Source: Hyphomicrobiales bacterium
Lineage (GTDB): Bacteria > Pseudomonadota > Alphaproteobacteria > Rhizobiales > JAJFHC01
DNA: 32,427 bases
NCBI GenBank assembly: GCA_021775835.1
Contig: JAJFHC010000242.1
Span: 1-32,427, forward strand
Direction of reading: 5' to 3'
Shown here: one piece after another, positions 6,100 to 13,866 of the stretch
Layout of the letters: every line of letters starts with the position of its first letter
Position numbering within the stretch: the first letter of the stretch is position 1
Made by a program: the position numbers and the translations under genes
Notes under the pieces: model-generated
Seen by the model: only the letters and a program-made list of their open reading frames with translations
Databases searched by the model: none
Told to the model about the DNA's origin: nothing

Positions 6100-7320
6100 T
6101 CAACCGGGCGAGGAGTAACCACGTGCATAGGTGGCCGCGATCAGCCGCAGGCATTCCTCGCGCGTCAGGCCATCGGAGAACCTGGACGGGTGGACAATTG
6201 GCAGATCGTATTCCGGTCTGCCGTCAATCATCCAGCGGGCCAGGAACTCCCCCGAACCACCGCCTGTCCCGATGCCGATGGCAAAGCCGGTGGCCAGCCA
6301 TAGACCCAGGTGGCTTTCGACCGGCCCGAGGAGCGGGCAGCCGTCGGGTGTGTAGCAAATCGGCCCATTGTTCACGACCTTGATGCCGGCGCGCCCGAAA
6401 GCCGGAAGCCGTTTCATGACACGCAGCAGATGCGGCTCAAGACGATCGAGGTCCGGCGTCAGGAGTTCTTCGGCAAAGTCTTCGGGTATGCCGTCCTGCG
6501 CCCAGAATTTCGGGTTGGACTCGTAGACACCACACAGAAACCCGTTGCCCTCCTGCCTCGTGTTCGATGGCGCGAAAGGGTCGCGAACGGTTGGCACTTC
6601 GAAATCCAGGGCCTCCAGTTCAGCCACGGGCCCGGTCACGACTTCATGGTGCTCCAACGGATAGAGAGGCAGGCTGAGTCCCAGTTTGAGCGCCATTTCA
6701 CGCGCCCAGAAACTGTTGGCTAGGACGACTTTCTCAGCCTGCACGATTCCACCGGGTGTTGTGACCTGCCATTCGCCATTTTCCCATTCCAGGTTCGACA
6801 CGGGCGATTGCCGCCTGATCGTGGCACCGGCTTGGCGCGCCGCCTTGGCCAGCGCATGGGTGGCGCCGGAGGCATCGACGTGACCATCGGTCGGTGTGGA
6901 AGCCGCACCGAGTACTCCTTCCGTCGCCAGAAGGGGATGGACTTTCCCGATTTCGGACGGCCCGATGACATGGTACGGGACGCCCAGATCGTCGTACATC
7001 GGCGCAAGTTTTTCGTAAGCCTCGAGTTCCTGCCGTGTCGTGGCAAGCCGCAGGCTGCCCGCTGGGTGAAAACCCACCGGGTGTCCGGTTTCGTTTTCCG
7101 CCTGAAGGTAGGTCTTTATGGAGTTTACGTAGAGCCGCGTCATGGAAGAATAGTGACCGAAATACGTGACATTGCCCGCCGCATGCCAGGTTGAGCCTGA
7201 CGTTAGCTCACGCTTTTCGAGCAAGAGTGTGTCAGTCCATCCAAGTCTTGCAAGCCAGTACAGTACACTGCAGCCAACGATGCCGCCGCCGATGACAACA
7301 ACCCGGTAGCGATCGCTCAC
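6100..7320 (-). CDS. FAD-dependent amine oxidoreductase (DAO family, dimethylglycine/sarcosine dehydrogenase-like)
   Basis: The 406-residue product begins with a Rossmann FAD site, VVVIGGGIVGCS (GxGxxG at residues 11-16), followed by LLLEKRELTSGSTWHAAGN, the typical covalent or tight flavin region of the DMGDH/SARDH group. Near the C-terminus it has GPICYTPDGCPLLGP and ATGFAIGIGTGGGSGE, the FAD-closing segment of DAO enzymes. It lacks the C-terminal folate-binding GcvT domains of full dimethylglycine dehydrogenases. It should oxidise an N-methyl amine or amino acid. GTG at 7320 is the start, since GGGAGG lies six bases upstream; the upstream ATG option would overlap the ribosome-binding site. 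It is 13 bases downstream of the MttB-type gene and surely co-transcribed with it. Confidence 0.85.
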   Translation of the reverse strand: MSDRYRVVVIGGGIVGCSVLYWLARLGWTDTLLLEKRELTSGSTWHAAGNVTYFGHYSSMTRLYVNSIKTYLQAENETGHPVGFHPAGSLRLATTRQELEAYEKLAPMYDDLGVPYHVIGPSEIGKVHPLLATEGVLGAASTPTDGHVDASGATHALAKAARQAGATIRRQSPVSNLEWENGEWQVTTPGGIVQAEKVVLANSFWAREMALKLGLSLPLYPLEHHEVVTGPVAELEALDFEVPTVRDPFAPSNTRQEGNGFLCGVYESNPKFWAQDGIPEDFAEELLTPDLDRLEPHLLRVMKRLPAFGRAGIKVVNNGPICYTPDGCPLLGPVESHLGLWLATGFAIGIGTGGGSGEFLARWMIDGRPEYDLPIVHPSRFSDGLTREECLRLIAATYARGYSSPG

Positions 7321-7333
7321 TGTATCCTCCCTT

Positions 7334-8878
7334 CTACCAAGACCGGTCGAGATGAATGGCAAACCGGTCGCGTATCTGCCGGTCCACCTTCCTGCTAATC
7401 AGGTCGGGACAGTGGTTTGCCAATATATCTCTGGCGCTGGTCGCTGCCCGGTCCCAGATGTCCGTGGCGCCTGCCTCGCGCCAATCGTCCGGACTGGCCC
7501 GGTCGGCGTGGCGCGGGTAGGTGAATTCGGATTTCATCAGGTCCATGGTCTGTCCGGCCCCCAGAAAATGTCCCGGTCCGGCAACCACATCGGCGATGAC
7601 ATCCACGGAAAGGGTAGCCTCCGTCACTTCGATGCCCCGGGCGATCCGCCTTATGCTGGATAGCATGTCATCGTCGATGATCATGGCTTCGAGAGAACAC
7701 CCGAGCAAGCTTGCCAGCATACCCGCGGACTCGTAGACGAATCCGCCCCCTGACAATGCGGCAAGCGCCGTGGTCAAGGCCTTTTCGAAGCCGGCCTGGT
7801 TGTCCGGCAGCTTGGAGTCCGACATGCCTGCACCCACACCGCCGGGCACGCCGTAAAAAGCCGACATCTGCCCCGACGCCGCCCCGAGCAGGGCCTGTTC
7901 GCCACCGCCGCCGCTGAAGGCGCCCGTGCGCAGGTCGGACACAAAAGCCCAATTGCCCAAGATCACCGGATGGCCCGGTTTGAGCAGGTTCACAACCGTC
8001 AGCGAGGCCAGCCCTTCAGCGCATACCTGTGCCAGGGTGCCCGCCAGGGCCGCAGGCGCCGTGGCGCCCGCCTGTGGCCCGGTCAGGCAGTGAACCGGCA
8101 TCCCGATATCGACCGCGGCGCAGGCAACATCGAGACTGTCCTCGGCAAAGGTCATGGGAGAGACGACAGTCGTGGCGTGGACGGTACAGAACGGACGCCT
8201 GGCGAAATGGCCTTCACCACCGGCAAGGCTGTCCAGCAATGGCAGGAGCCTGGCTACGTGATCGCCTTCGACGACGCTGGTCGCGATATGTTTTCCTGTG
8301 CCCGCCGCACAGGCATAGATCGTGTTGGCGTCCAGTTCAAAATTGTCCGCTATGTCCGTGGCCACCACGGGGCGCGCAAACCATTGTACGTTCTCGAGAG
8401 TGTCGCAAAGCCGCGCCAGATCATAGAGATCGCGCAACGTGCTGGGCCGGTACTGACGGGTGTCGATATCGAGCATCTTGACCGCCGCGCCACCGGTGCA
8501 GAAATTCACCTTGCCGTTGCCGGCTTCAAAATCGAAGGCCGGGTCGCGGCCATGGACGATGAAATGCCGGGCAGCGTGGGCGAGCGTGTCTTCCACAAGG
8601 CTTCTGGGAAACAGCAGACGCCCGGTATCGTTGAACGTGCAGCCATGTGCCAGGGCCACGTCGGCTACCCGCTCTGTCGGCCCTGCCATACCCACCCGTT
8701 CCAGCAAGTCGAGCGCTGCTGCGTGCACACGCTCGACGTCCGAACGGCTCAGTGGCTGGAAGACGTTGCCTAGACTGGTGCCTTTGCTCATATGGTTTTT
8801 ACGAGAGTCTGCCTCGCGTTTGACACGACGGGCACGGTGACCACCGGATCTTCGCACATTTGGCTCAGGTTGCGTCAT
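7334..8878 (-). CDS. MttB-family (trimethylamine methyltransferase-like) corrinoid methyltransferase, non-pyrrolysine
   Basis: The 514-residue product has the length and layout of the MttB superfamily (about 490-520 residues). Its N-terminus contains RRSGGHRARR, typical of the family, then LSRSDVERVHAAALDLLERVG and, centrally, FCTGGAAVKMLD and GGGGEQALLGAASGQ segments. From family knowledge, non-pyrrolysine members transfer a methyl group from quaternary amines such as glycine betaine, proline betaine or carnitine to a corrinoid protein. There is no in-frame TAG, so no pyrrolysine. No corrinoid protein gene lies nearby. I chose the ATG at 8878 because it keeps the conserved Arg-rich N-terminus; the internal ATG at 8791 has no ribosome-binding site. 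It is divergent from the IclR gene and probably controlled by it. Confidence 0.85.
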   Translation of the reverse strand: MTQPEPNVRRSGGHRARRVKREADSRKNHMSKGTSLGNVFQPLSRSDVERVHAAALDLLERVGMAGPTERVADVALAHGCTFNDTGRLLFPRSLVEDTLAHAARHFIVHGRDPAFDFEAGNGKVNFCTGGAAVKMLDIDTRQYRPSTLRDLYDLARLCDTLENVQWFARPVVATDIADNFELDANTIYACAAGTGKHIATSVVEGDHVARLLPLLDSLAGGEGHFARRPFCTVHATTVVSPMTFAEDSLDVACAAVDIGMPVHCLTGPQAGATAPAALAGTLAQVCAEGLASLTVVNLLKPGHPVILGNWAFVSDLRTGAFSGGGGEQALLGAASGQMSAFYGVPGGVGAGMSDSKLPDNQAGFEKALTTALAALSGGGFVYESAGMLASLLGCSLEAMIIDDDMLSSIRRIARGIEVTEATLSVDVIADVVAGPGHFLGAGQTMDLMKSEFTYPRHADRASPDDWREAGATDIWDRAATSARDILANHCPDLISRKVDRQIRDRFAIHLDRSW

Positions 8879-8894
8879 GCCCTTGCTCTAATCG

Positions 8895-8940
8895 AGTTGT
8901 TCCATATAATGGAACTTCTTTCTTTGTTTATGGAACAACT
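8895..8940. promoter_or_regulatory. IclR-type operator in the divergent mttB-like / iclR promoter region
   Basis: GTTCCAT-ATA-ATGGAAC (8899-8915) is a perfect 17-bp palindrome. The left arm extends to AGTTGTTCCAT (8895-8905), which is perfectly complementary to ATGGAACAACT (8930-8940), giving a second, wider palindrome. So TTCCAT half-sites occur three times. IclR-family regulators typically bind TTCC/GGAA palindromes, and an iclR gene starts 65 bases away. It sits 17 bases upstream of the MttB-like start, so binding would control both directions. Confidence 0.75.
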
Positions 8941-9004
8941 TGGCGTGTGGTTTGCGGCTTGTCAATCACGGCCGGTCTCGATCAACATTTTCCGGAGCGG
9001 TTCA

Positions 9005-9781
9005 GTGGCGATCAGTTCTATTGTTTCCAAATCATCGGCAGTGCTGGATACGGTGTGTGCCAGCAGCACGCCCTTATCCTTCACCCGGGTGATGACCCTG
9101 ACCGGATTGCCCAAGAGTTCCACGCACCGGATTCTCTCCGTGCTCCTCGAAGAACAGCTTGTCGCTTTCGACAAGGATCGCCAGACATACCAGCCCGGCG
9201 CGCGGTTGATCGGTTGGGCGACAGCCGCGTTGAGCCCGAACGACCTGCCGGAACTGTCCACCGCGGTCATGGAAGATCTTCACAGGAACACCGGTGGCCA
9301 TGTCGCGCTCTCCATCGCTGAAGGGTCATCGGTCCTCTATCTGAAAACCGTGGACGGCGGCGAACCATTCAGGCTCGCACCCCGGGTCGGCGAGCGTTCG
9401 CCGATGCATGCCTGTGCCGCTGGCAAGGCGTTGCTGGCCCATCTGCGCCCTTACAAACGCGATGCAATCCTGGTGGATGCAGACCTCGCGCGCTTCACGG
9501 ACTTCACGATTACCTGTCCAGAGGCTTTCGCGAAGAACCTCGAGCAGGTTCGGGTCAACGGGTTTGCCATCTGTGACAGGGAGGAGTTCCTTCGGGTTGC
9601 CGGGATATCGGCGCCGATTTTTGGTCATCACGGAGATGTTGTGGGCGCGCTCAGTCTGTGGAATACGATTGACCGGCAGGACATCGATGCGTTGCTTGGT
9701 TTCAGCACCACGCTGACGACGGCGACCAACCTGATTTCGGCGCGTCTTGGCTATGACCCAAAACCTGCGGCCCGGCCATAG
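9005..9781 (+). CDS. IclR-family transcriptional regulator
   Basis: The 258-residue product has an N-terminal winged helix-turn-helix (residues about 8-65: VLDTVCASSTPLSFTRVMTL, then TGLPKSSTHRILSVLLEEQL) and a C-terminal effector-binding domain (from about residue 75) with the family motifs RVGERSPMHACAAGKALLA, AICDREEF and VAGISAPIFG. It binds DNA as a dimer and responds to a small molecule, usually a pathway substrate. GTG at 9005 is chosen because GGAG (8994-8997) lies seven bases upstream; the frame is open further back but gives no better start. It is divergent from the MttB-like gene and 40 bases upstream of the ureohydrolase gene, so it likely heads the right-hand operon and regulates both halves. 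Confidence 0.9.
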   Translation: MAISSIVSKSSAVLDTVCASSTPLSFTRVMTLTGLPKSSTHRILSVLLEEQLVAFDKDRQTYQPGARLIGWATAALSPNDLPELSTAVMEDLHRNTGGHVALSIAEGSSVLYLKTVDGGEPFRLAPRVGERSPMHACAAGKALLAHLRPYKRDAILVDADLARFTDFTITCPEAFAKNLEQVRVNGFAICDREEFLRVAGISAPIFGHHGDVVGALSLWNTIDRQDIDALLGFSTTLTTATNLISARLGYDPKPAARP

Positions 9782-9821
9782 GGAACACCACATCGAAGAG
9801 AGCCTCTGGAGGGAAAACACC

Positions 9822-10787
9822 ATGACAAAAAAACTTACCCAGGCACCTGGCGCATCACCGCAAAGCTTTCTGGGTTTTCCACTTCATCTCGATCTTGACA
9901 CCCTGGACGCGGATATCGCCATCCTCGGCGTGCCCTACGGTTTGCCGTACGTCCCCGGCGACCTGGCCAACGACCAGAGCCTGGCGCCCGATGCGATCCG
10001 TCAGAACGCCCAGGATGCCGCCTGGGAAGAACCGCGTACCCGTGTTCATTACGACTGGGATCTGGGAGGACCACTGCTCGACGGCCGCGATGTCACGGTC
10101 GTGGATTGCGGCAACGTCACCGCCGACATCGCGGACCCGCAGGAACACTACCGGCGTGCAGAGGCAGCCGCGGACAAAATTTTCAAGTCCGGCGCCACCC
10201 TGATTACTCTCGGCGGCGACCACGGCATTCCCATCCCGATCATGCGCGCCCTGCCCCGCGACCAGACCGTCACCCTGGTCCAGGTGGACGCCCATATGGA
10301 CTGGCGCGACAGCGTCAATGGAGTCACGGAAGGCTATTCAAGCCCGATGCGGCGGGCAAGCGAGCTGGACTGGATCGGACCGATCGTTCAGATCGGGCTT
10401 CGCGGCGTCGGCAGCGCCCGGCCCGAAGAGGCAGCCGCCGCCCGTGCCCATGGCGTCGAGAGCATTTCGGCTTATGAAATGCACGATGTCGGCATCGATG
10501 CCGTGCTGGACCGGATACCCGATGGCGGCCCGTATTATCTGACCGTCGATGCCGACGGCATGGACCCCACGATCATGCCGGCAGTAACCGCCCCCACACC
10601 GGGTGGTCTGACGTGGATCCAGATCCGCAAACTGATCCACGGGCTGGTCGGGAAAGGCCGTGTGCTGGGCATGGATCTGGTTGAGATTTCACCCGCACTC
10701 GACCAGGGCAACATCACCGTCCTGCACGCTGAACGTTTGATCTGTAACTTCATTGGCGCCGCGGTTCGCGCCGGCTATTACGACTGA
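9822..10787 (+). CDS. Ureohydrolase (agmatinase/arginase family)
   Basis: The 321-residue product has all signature metal-binding motifs of the dinuclear manganese ureohydrolases: GGDHG at residues 131-135, DAHMD at 156-160 and VDADGMDP with D243, D245 and D248. It hydrolyses a guanidino or related amidino compound to urea plus an amine. Specificity (agmatine, guanidinobutyrate, guanidinopropionate, guanidinoacetate or something else) cannot be read from these motifs. The start is fixed by GGAGGGA about eight bases before the ATG. It follows iclR and precedes the nitronate-monooxygenase-like gene by a 280-base gap in which I see no other gene. Context suggests a role in using an N-methylated or guanidino nitrogen source. 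Confidence 0.88.
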   Translation: MTKKLTQAPGASPQSFLGFPLHLDLDTLDADIAILGVPYGLPYVPGDLANDQSLAPDAIRQNAQDAAWEEPRTRVHYDWDLGGPLLDGRDVTVVDCGNVTADIADPQEHYRRAEAAADKIFKSGATLITLGGDHGIPIPIMRALPRDQTVTLVQVDAHMDWRDSVNGVTEGYSSPMRRASELDWIGPIVQIGLRGVGSARPEEAAAARAHGVESISAYEMHDVGIDAVLDRIPDGGPYYLTVDADGMDPTIMPAVTAPTPGGLTWIQIRKLIHGLVGKGRVLGMDLVEISPALDQGNITVLHAERLICNFIGAAVRAGYYD

Positions 10788-11067
10788 GGGCAAGAGCGGC
10801 AGGATACCAACAACGTTGCTGGGGCTGCTGCCTGACAAGCCAGGGAACGTCAGAGACCGCACTTCTGCAATTGTGAAGTGTGGCGCGTGGACCTCCTATC
10901 GAGTCGAAGGAACGGCTCAACACATCACTCTCCCCCGACTCGATCAGGGGCCTACACGCACAGACGAGGTCTCCAGAACCTAAGTGATGGGACCAGGTCT
11001 TGCAGATTCTGATCTCCCGACGCATTGTGCGCCCTGTTTAACGCTCACATCTCAGGACACGATACTC

Positions 11068-12051
11068 TTGGCCCTCCCTCCATTGCTGCAGAACCTGCGG
11101 CTGCCGATCGTCGGCGCACCCCTCTTCATCGTCTCAAACCCCGATCTTGTCATTGCGCAGTGCACGTCGGGCATCGTCGGATCGTTTCCCGCTCTCAACG
11201 CCCGTGAGGCCGACGGCGAACCGGTTATGCTGGAAACCTGGCTGAAGACCATCACGGAAGCGCTCGACCGTCACAACCAGGCCAATCCGGACCGGCCGGC
11301 GGCGCCATTCGCGGTCAATCAGATCGTTCACCGCTCCAATGTCCGCCTGGACCGCGACATCGAGATCTGTGTGAAATGGCAGGTGCCGGTCATGATCACG
11401 TCGCTGGGCGCGCGCGAGAACATCAATGCGGCGGCGCATTCCTACGGCGGCATTACACTCCACGACGTGATCAACGACCGGTTTGCGCGCAAGGCCATTG
11501 AAAAAGGGGCCGATGGCTTGATCGCGGTCGCGGCCGGCGCCGGTGGGCATGCCGGCACATTGTCTCCGTTTGCGCTCGTCCAGGAAATTCGCAACTGGTT
11601 CGACGGACCATTATTGTTGTCCGGCACCATTGCCACCGGCGATGCGGTACTCGGCGCACAGGCCATGGGCGCGGATCTGGCTTACATCGGGTCGGCTTTC
11701 ATCGCCACAAACGAGGCCAATGCGGATGCCGCCTACAAACAGATGATCACCGACTGTCACGCCGACGACATCGTCTACACGAACTACTTTACCGGCGTGC
11801 TCGGCAACTATCTGAAGCCCTCCATCCGCGCCAATGATCTGGACCCCGACAATCTTCCGGTCAGCGATCCTTCCAAGATGAATTTCTCCACCGGATCGTC
11901 AAAACCAAAAAGCTGGAAAGAAATCTGGAGTGCCGGACAAGGCGTCGGTGCCGTCAAGGATGTGGTGGCGGCGGCCGATCTGATCGACAGGTTGGGAAAA
12001 GAATACATGGCGGCACGGCAACGGCTCTCCCTGGCAGCAGCGTCAGTTTAA
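11068..12051 (+). CDS. Nitronate monooxygenase / FMN-dependent dioxygenase family protein
   Basis: The product (about 327 residues) is an NPD/NMO TIM-barrel flavoprotein. Its start matches the family pattern ALPPLLQNLRLPIVGAPLF, followed by IVSNPDLVIAQCTSGIVGSF, and it has the catalytic-His segment AAGAGGHAG and the FMN phosphate region LLSGTIATGDAVLGAQAMGA. It would oxidise alkyl nitronates or a related substrate with FMN. I chose TTG at 11068 because family members usually start M-A-L-P at this point and AGGA (11054-11057) lies ten bases upstream; longer starts at 10984 (GTG) or 10987 (ATG) are possible but have no good ribosome-binding site. It lies 57 bases before the MDR gene, probably in one transcript. 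Confidence 0.85.
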   Translation: MALPPLLQNLRLPIVGAPLFIVSNPDLVIAQCTSGIVGSFPALNAREADGEPVMLETWLKTITEALDRHNQANPDRPAAPFAVNQIVHRSNVRLDRDIEICVKWQVPVMITSLGARENINAAAHSYGGITLHDVINDRFARKAIEKGADGLIAVAAGAGGHAGTLSPFALVQEIRNWFDGPLLLSGTIATGDAVLGAQAMGADLAYIGSAFIATNEANADAAYKQMITDCHADDIVYTNYFTGVLGNYLKPSIRANDLDPDNLPVSDPSKMNFSTGSSKPKSWKEIWSAGQGVGAVKDVVAAADLIDRLGKEYMAARQRLSLAAASV

Positions 12052-12107
12052 GGACAAGCCGCCAACGTATGATGCCGCCGAACGCCACCGCAAACCAGGA
12101 GAAGTCA

Positions 12108-13220
12108 ATGTGTATTCCGGACCAGATGTGCGCCGTCTTGCTGACCGGGCACGGCGGACCTGAGAAACTGGAATATCGTACAGACGTGGCGGTACCCAAG
12201 CCCCAGCCTGATGAGGTTCTGATCGCCGTAACCGCTGCTGGCGTAAACAACACCGACATCAACACCCGGATCGGCTGGTACGACCAGTCCGTCACATCCG
12301 GCACCACTGACGACGGCTCCCTCAGCGACGACGAAGACCGGCGCGGTGGCTGGACCGACGGCCTGACATTCCCCCGAATCCAGGGCGCCGACGCGGTCGG
12401 GCATATTGTTGCCGTGGGCAGTGCGACAGACTCGGCCAGAGTGGGAGAGCACGTCATCGTGGCACCCTACTTTCATCAACCCGGCGGAGGAAACGATCAC
12501 GGCGAGGCTGGGTTTCTGGGCAGCGAGTTCGATGGTGCGTTCGCCCAGTATGTTGCGGTCCCTGCCCGGAACGCAGCCACCATCGATCTGGGAATCGATA
12601 TCGCCGACACAGCCCTGGCCACCCTGCCTTGTTCCGGTGGCACGGCCATGAACATGGCCTTGATGGCCAGTATCGGCAGGGGAGATATTGTCCTGGTCAC
12701 CGGCGCTTCGGGGGGCGTGGGAACATTTCTGGTGCAGATTGCCAAACACCTCGGCGCGACTGTTGTGGCCGTTGCAGGCCAAGCCAAGGCAGACGCCCTG
12801 CTGTCGCTCGGCGCCGATGCCGTCGTTGCCAGAGAAACCGGCGATCTGGAGAACGCGGTGCTGTCAGCGACAGACGGCGTACCGCTTTCAGTGGTCACTG
12901 ACGTGGTCGGCGGTGACCATTTTCCCCAGTACCTGTCGCTTCTGGGACGGGGTGGACGTTATGTGACGGCAGGCGCTATTGCCGGCCCGCTGGTGACACT
13001 CGACCTCAGGACGCTTTATCTCAAGAGCCTCGAATTCTATGGGTCGAGCGTCTATCGACCCGATACTTTCCCAACCCTGATGCGGTTCGTTGAGGAAGGC
13101 GGCATTACGCCGGTAGCGTCGTCAATCTATCCGTTGTCGGAAATTCACGTTGCGCAATCTGCATTCCTGCAAAAGACACATGTGGGCAGCCTCGTCCTTG
13201 TGCCACCAGCGATCGCGTGA
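12108..13220 (+). CDS. Zinc-independent MDR alcohol dehydrogenase / quinone oxidoreductase-like protein
   Basis: The 370-residue product is a medium-chain dehydrogenase/reductase. The N-terminal catalytic domain has AVLLTGHGGPEKLEY and AAGVNNTDINTRIGW, where the catalytic zinc Cys of true alcohol dehydrogenases is replaced by Asn-type residues as in quinone oxidoreductases. The coenzyme domain has VTGASGGVGTFLVQIAKHLG, and the fold ends with a typical VLVPPA. It reduces an enone or quinone-like or related carbonyl compound with NADPH. An insert of acidic residues (DDGSLSDDEDRRGGW) near residue 65 is longer than in simple QOR proteins. AGGAG lies six bases before the ATG at 12108. It ends the iclR-ureohydrolase-NMO run. 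Confidence 0.85.
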   Translation: MCIPDQMCAVLLTGHGGPEKLEYRTDVAVPKPQPDEVLIAVTAAGVNNTDINTRIGWYDQSVTSGTTDDGSLSDDEDRRGGWTDGLTFPRIQGADAVGHIVAVGSATDSARVGEHVIVAPYFHQPGGGNDHGEAGFLGSEFDGAFAQYVAVPARNAATIDLGIDIADTALATLPCSGGTAMNMALMASIGRGDIVLVTGASGGVGTFLVQIAKHLGATVVAVAGQAKADALLSLGADAVVARETGDLENAVLSATDGVPLSVVTDVVGGDHFPQYLSLLGRGGRYVTAGAIAGPLVTLDLRTLYLKSLEFYGSSVYRPDTFPTLMRFVEEGGITPVASSIYPLSEIHVAQSAFLQKTHVGSLVLVPPAIA

Positions 13221-13267
13221 AACAGGCGCAAGAAAGCAGTTGCCAAGACTTTGGCTGAGCAGTCCTG

Positions 13268-13735
13268 TCAGGGAAATCTCACACGACCCGGATCGAAGAC
13301 GGCATTTTGCAACTCGACAACCGACTCTTCCATTTTTGCCAAGGCTTCCATAGCCCGGACGATGTCGGTTCCCACATTGAGCAGGGCAGCGGCCTTTGCC
13401 ACGGCCTGCTGTTCCTCCGTAGGGTAATGCCCATCGCCTCGGGAAGTCCTGATCGCATCGTAAATCAGCAGCCGGGCATGGCGTTCGTCGAGATGAGGCC
13501 TGATCAGGGCGACCACAACGGCAACCCGATGCTTCTGCCAGGCAAAGTCATCCCACGAATCCACGACGATGTCGGCAACACCTCTTTCGCTTGCCTCGGC
13601 AAACAACTGTTCCCGCTCATCCTGGGACAGGTCGCCATCGGCGCCGGCGATGACCTGGACAGTCTTGCCGTAAAGATCCAGGGTTTCTTCGGGGAGATTC
13701 AGGGCAAAAATATCGTGTCGGCTGAGATTTTTCAT
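13268..13735 (-). CDS. TerB-like tellurite-resistance family protein
   Basis: The 155-residue product is an all-helical TerB-type protein: VIAGADGDLSQDEREQLFA near residues 26-45 is the acidic, possibly metal-binding, TerB signature, and the rest predicts helical repeats ending in MEALAKMEESV. TerB-like proteins are linked to stress responses and bind divalent metals in some cases. The start at 13735 has GGAGG about 12 bases upstream; an in-frame ATG at 13765 has no site. It lies 131 bases downstream of the cNMP-patatin gene on the same strand and might be expressed with it. It is convergent with the MDR gene, 47 bases from its stop. Tellurite resistance itself is not implied. Confidence 0.7.
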   Translation of the reverse strand: MKNLSRHDIFALNLPEETLDLYGKTVQVIAGADGDLSQDEREQLFAEASERGVADIVVDSWDDFAWQKHRVAVVVALIRPHLDERHARLLIYDAIRTSRGDGHYPTEEQQAVAKAAALLNVGTDIVRAMEALAKMEESVVELQNAVFDPGRVRFP

Positions 13736-13866
13736 GTCTTCGATATGCCTCCGGCGTCCGGTCATATTTCTTGCATTGGGGCACGTGTGCCACACATCAA
13801 ATCCGATGCGCCACCTAACATGGGGTCGGGTAGGATCGATTACCAGCGACCAGCCGAACGGCGTTT

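Noticed and set aside
5919..6128. 69-codon minus-strand frame after the oxidoreductase gene
   Set aside because: It starts inside that gene without a ribosome-binding site. The product is not recognised. I also looked for a tRNA or tmRNA-like shape here and found none.
7970..8773. 267-codon plus-strand frame
   Set aside because: It is antisense to the MttB-type gene and is a composition shadow of that gene.
7334..8878. Pyrrolysine codon in the MttB-type gene
   Set aside because: No in-frame TAG is present; the frame is open throughout.
10750..11025. Short frames in the gap between the ureohydrolase and nitronate-monooxygenase genes
   Set aside because: They have no ribosome-binding site or family pattern; the gap probably contains only untranslated sequence.
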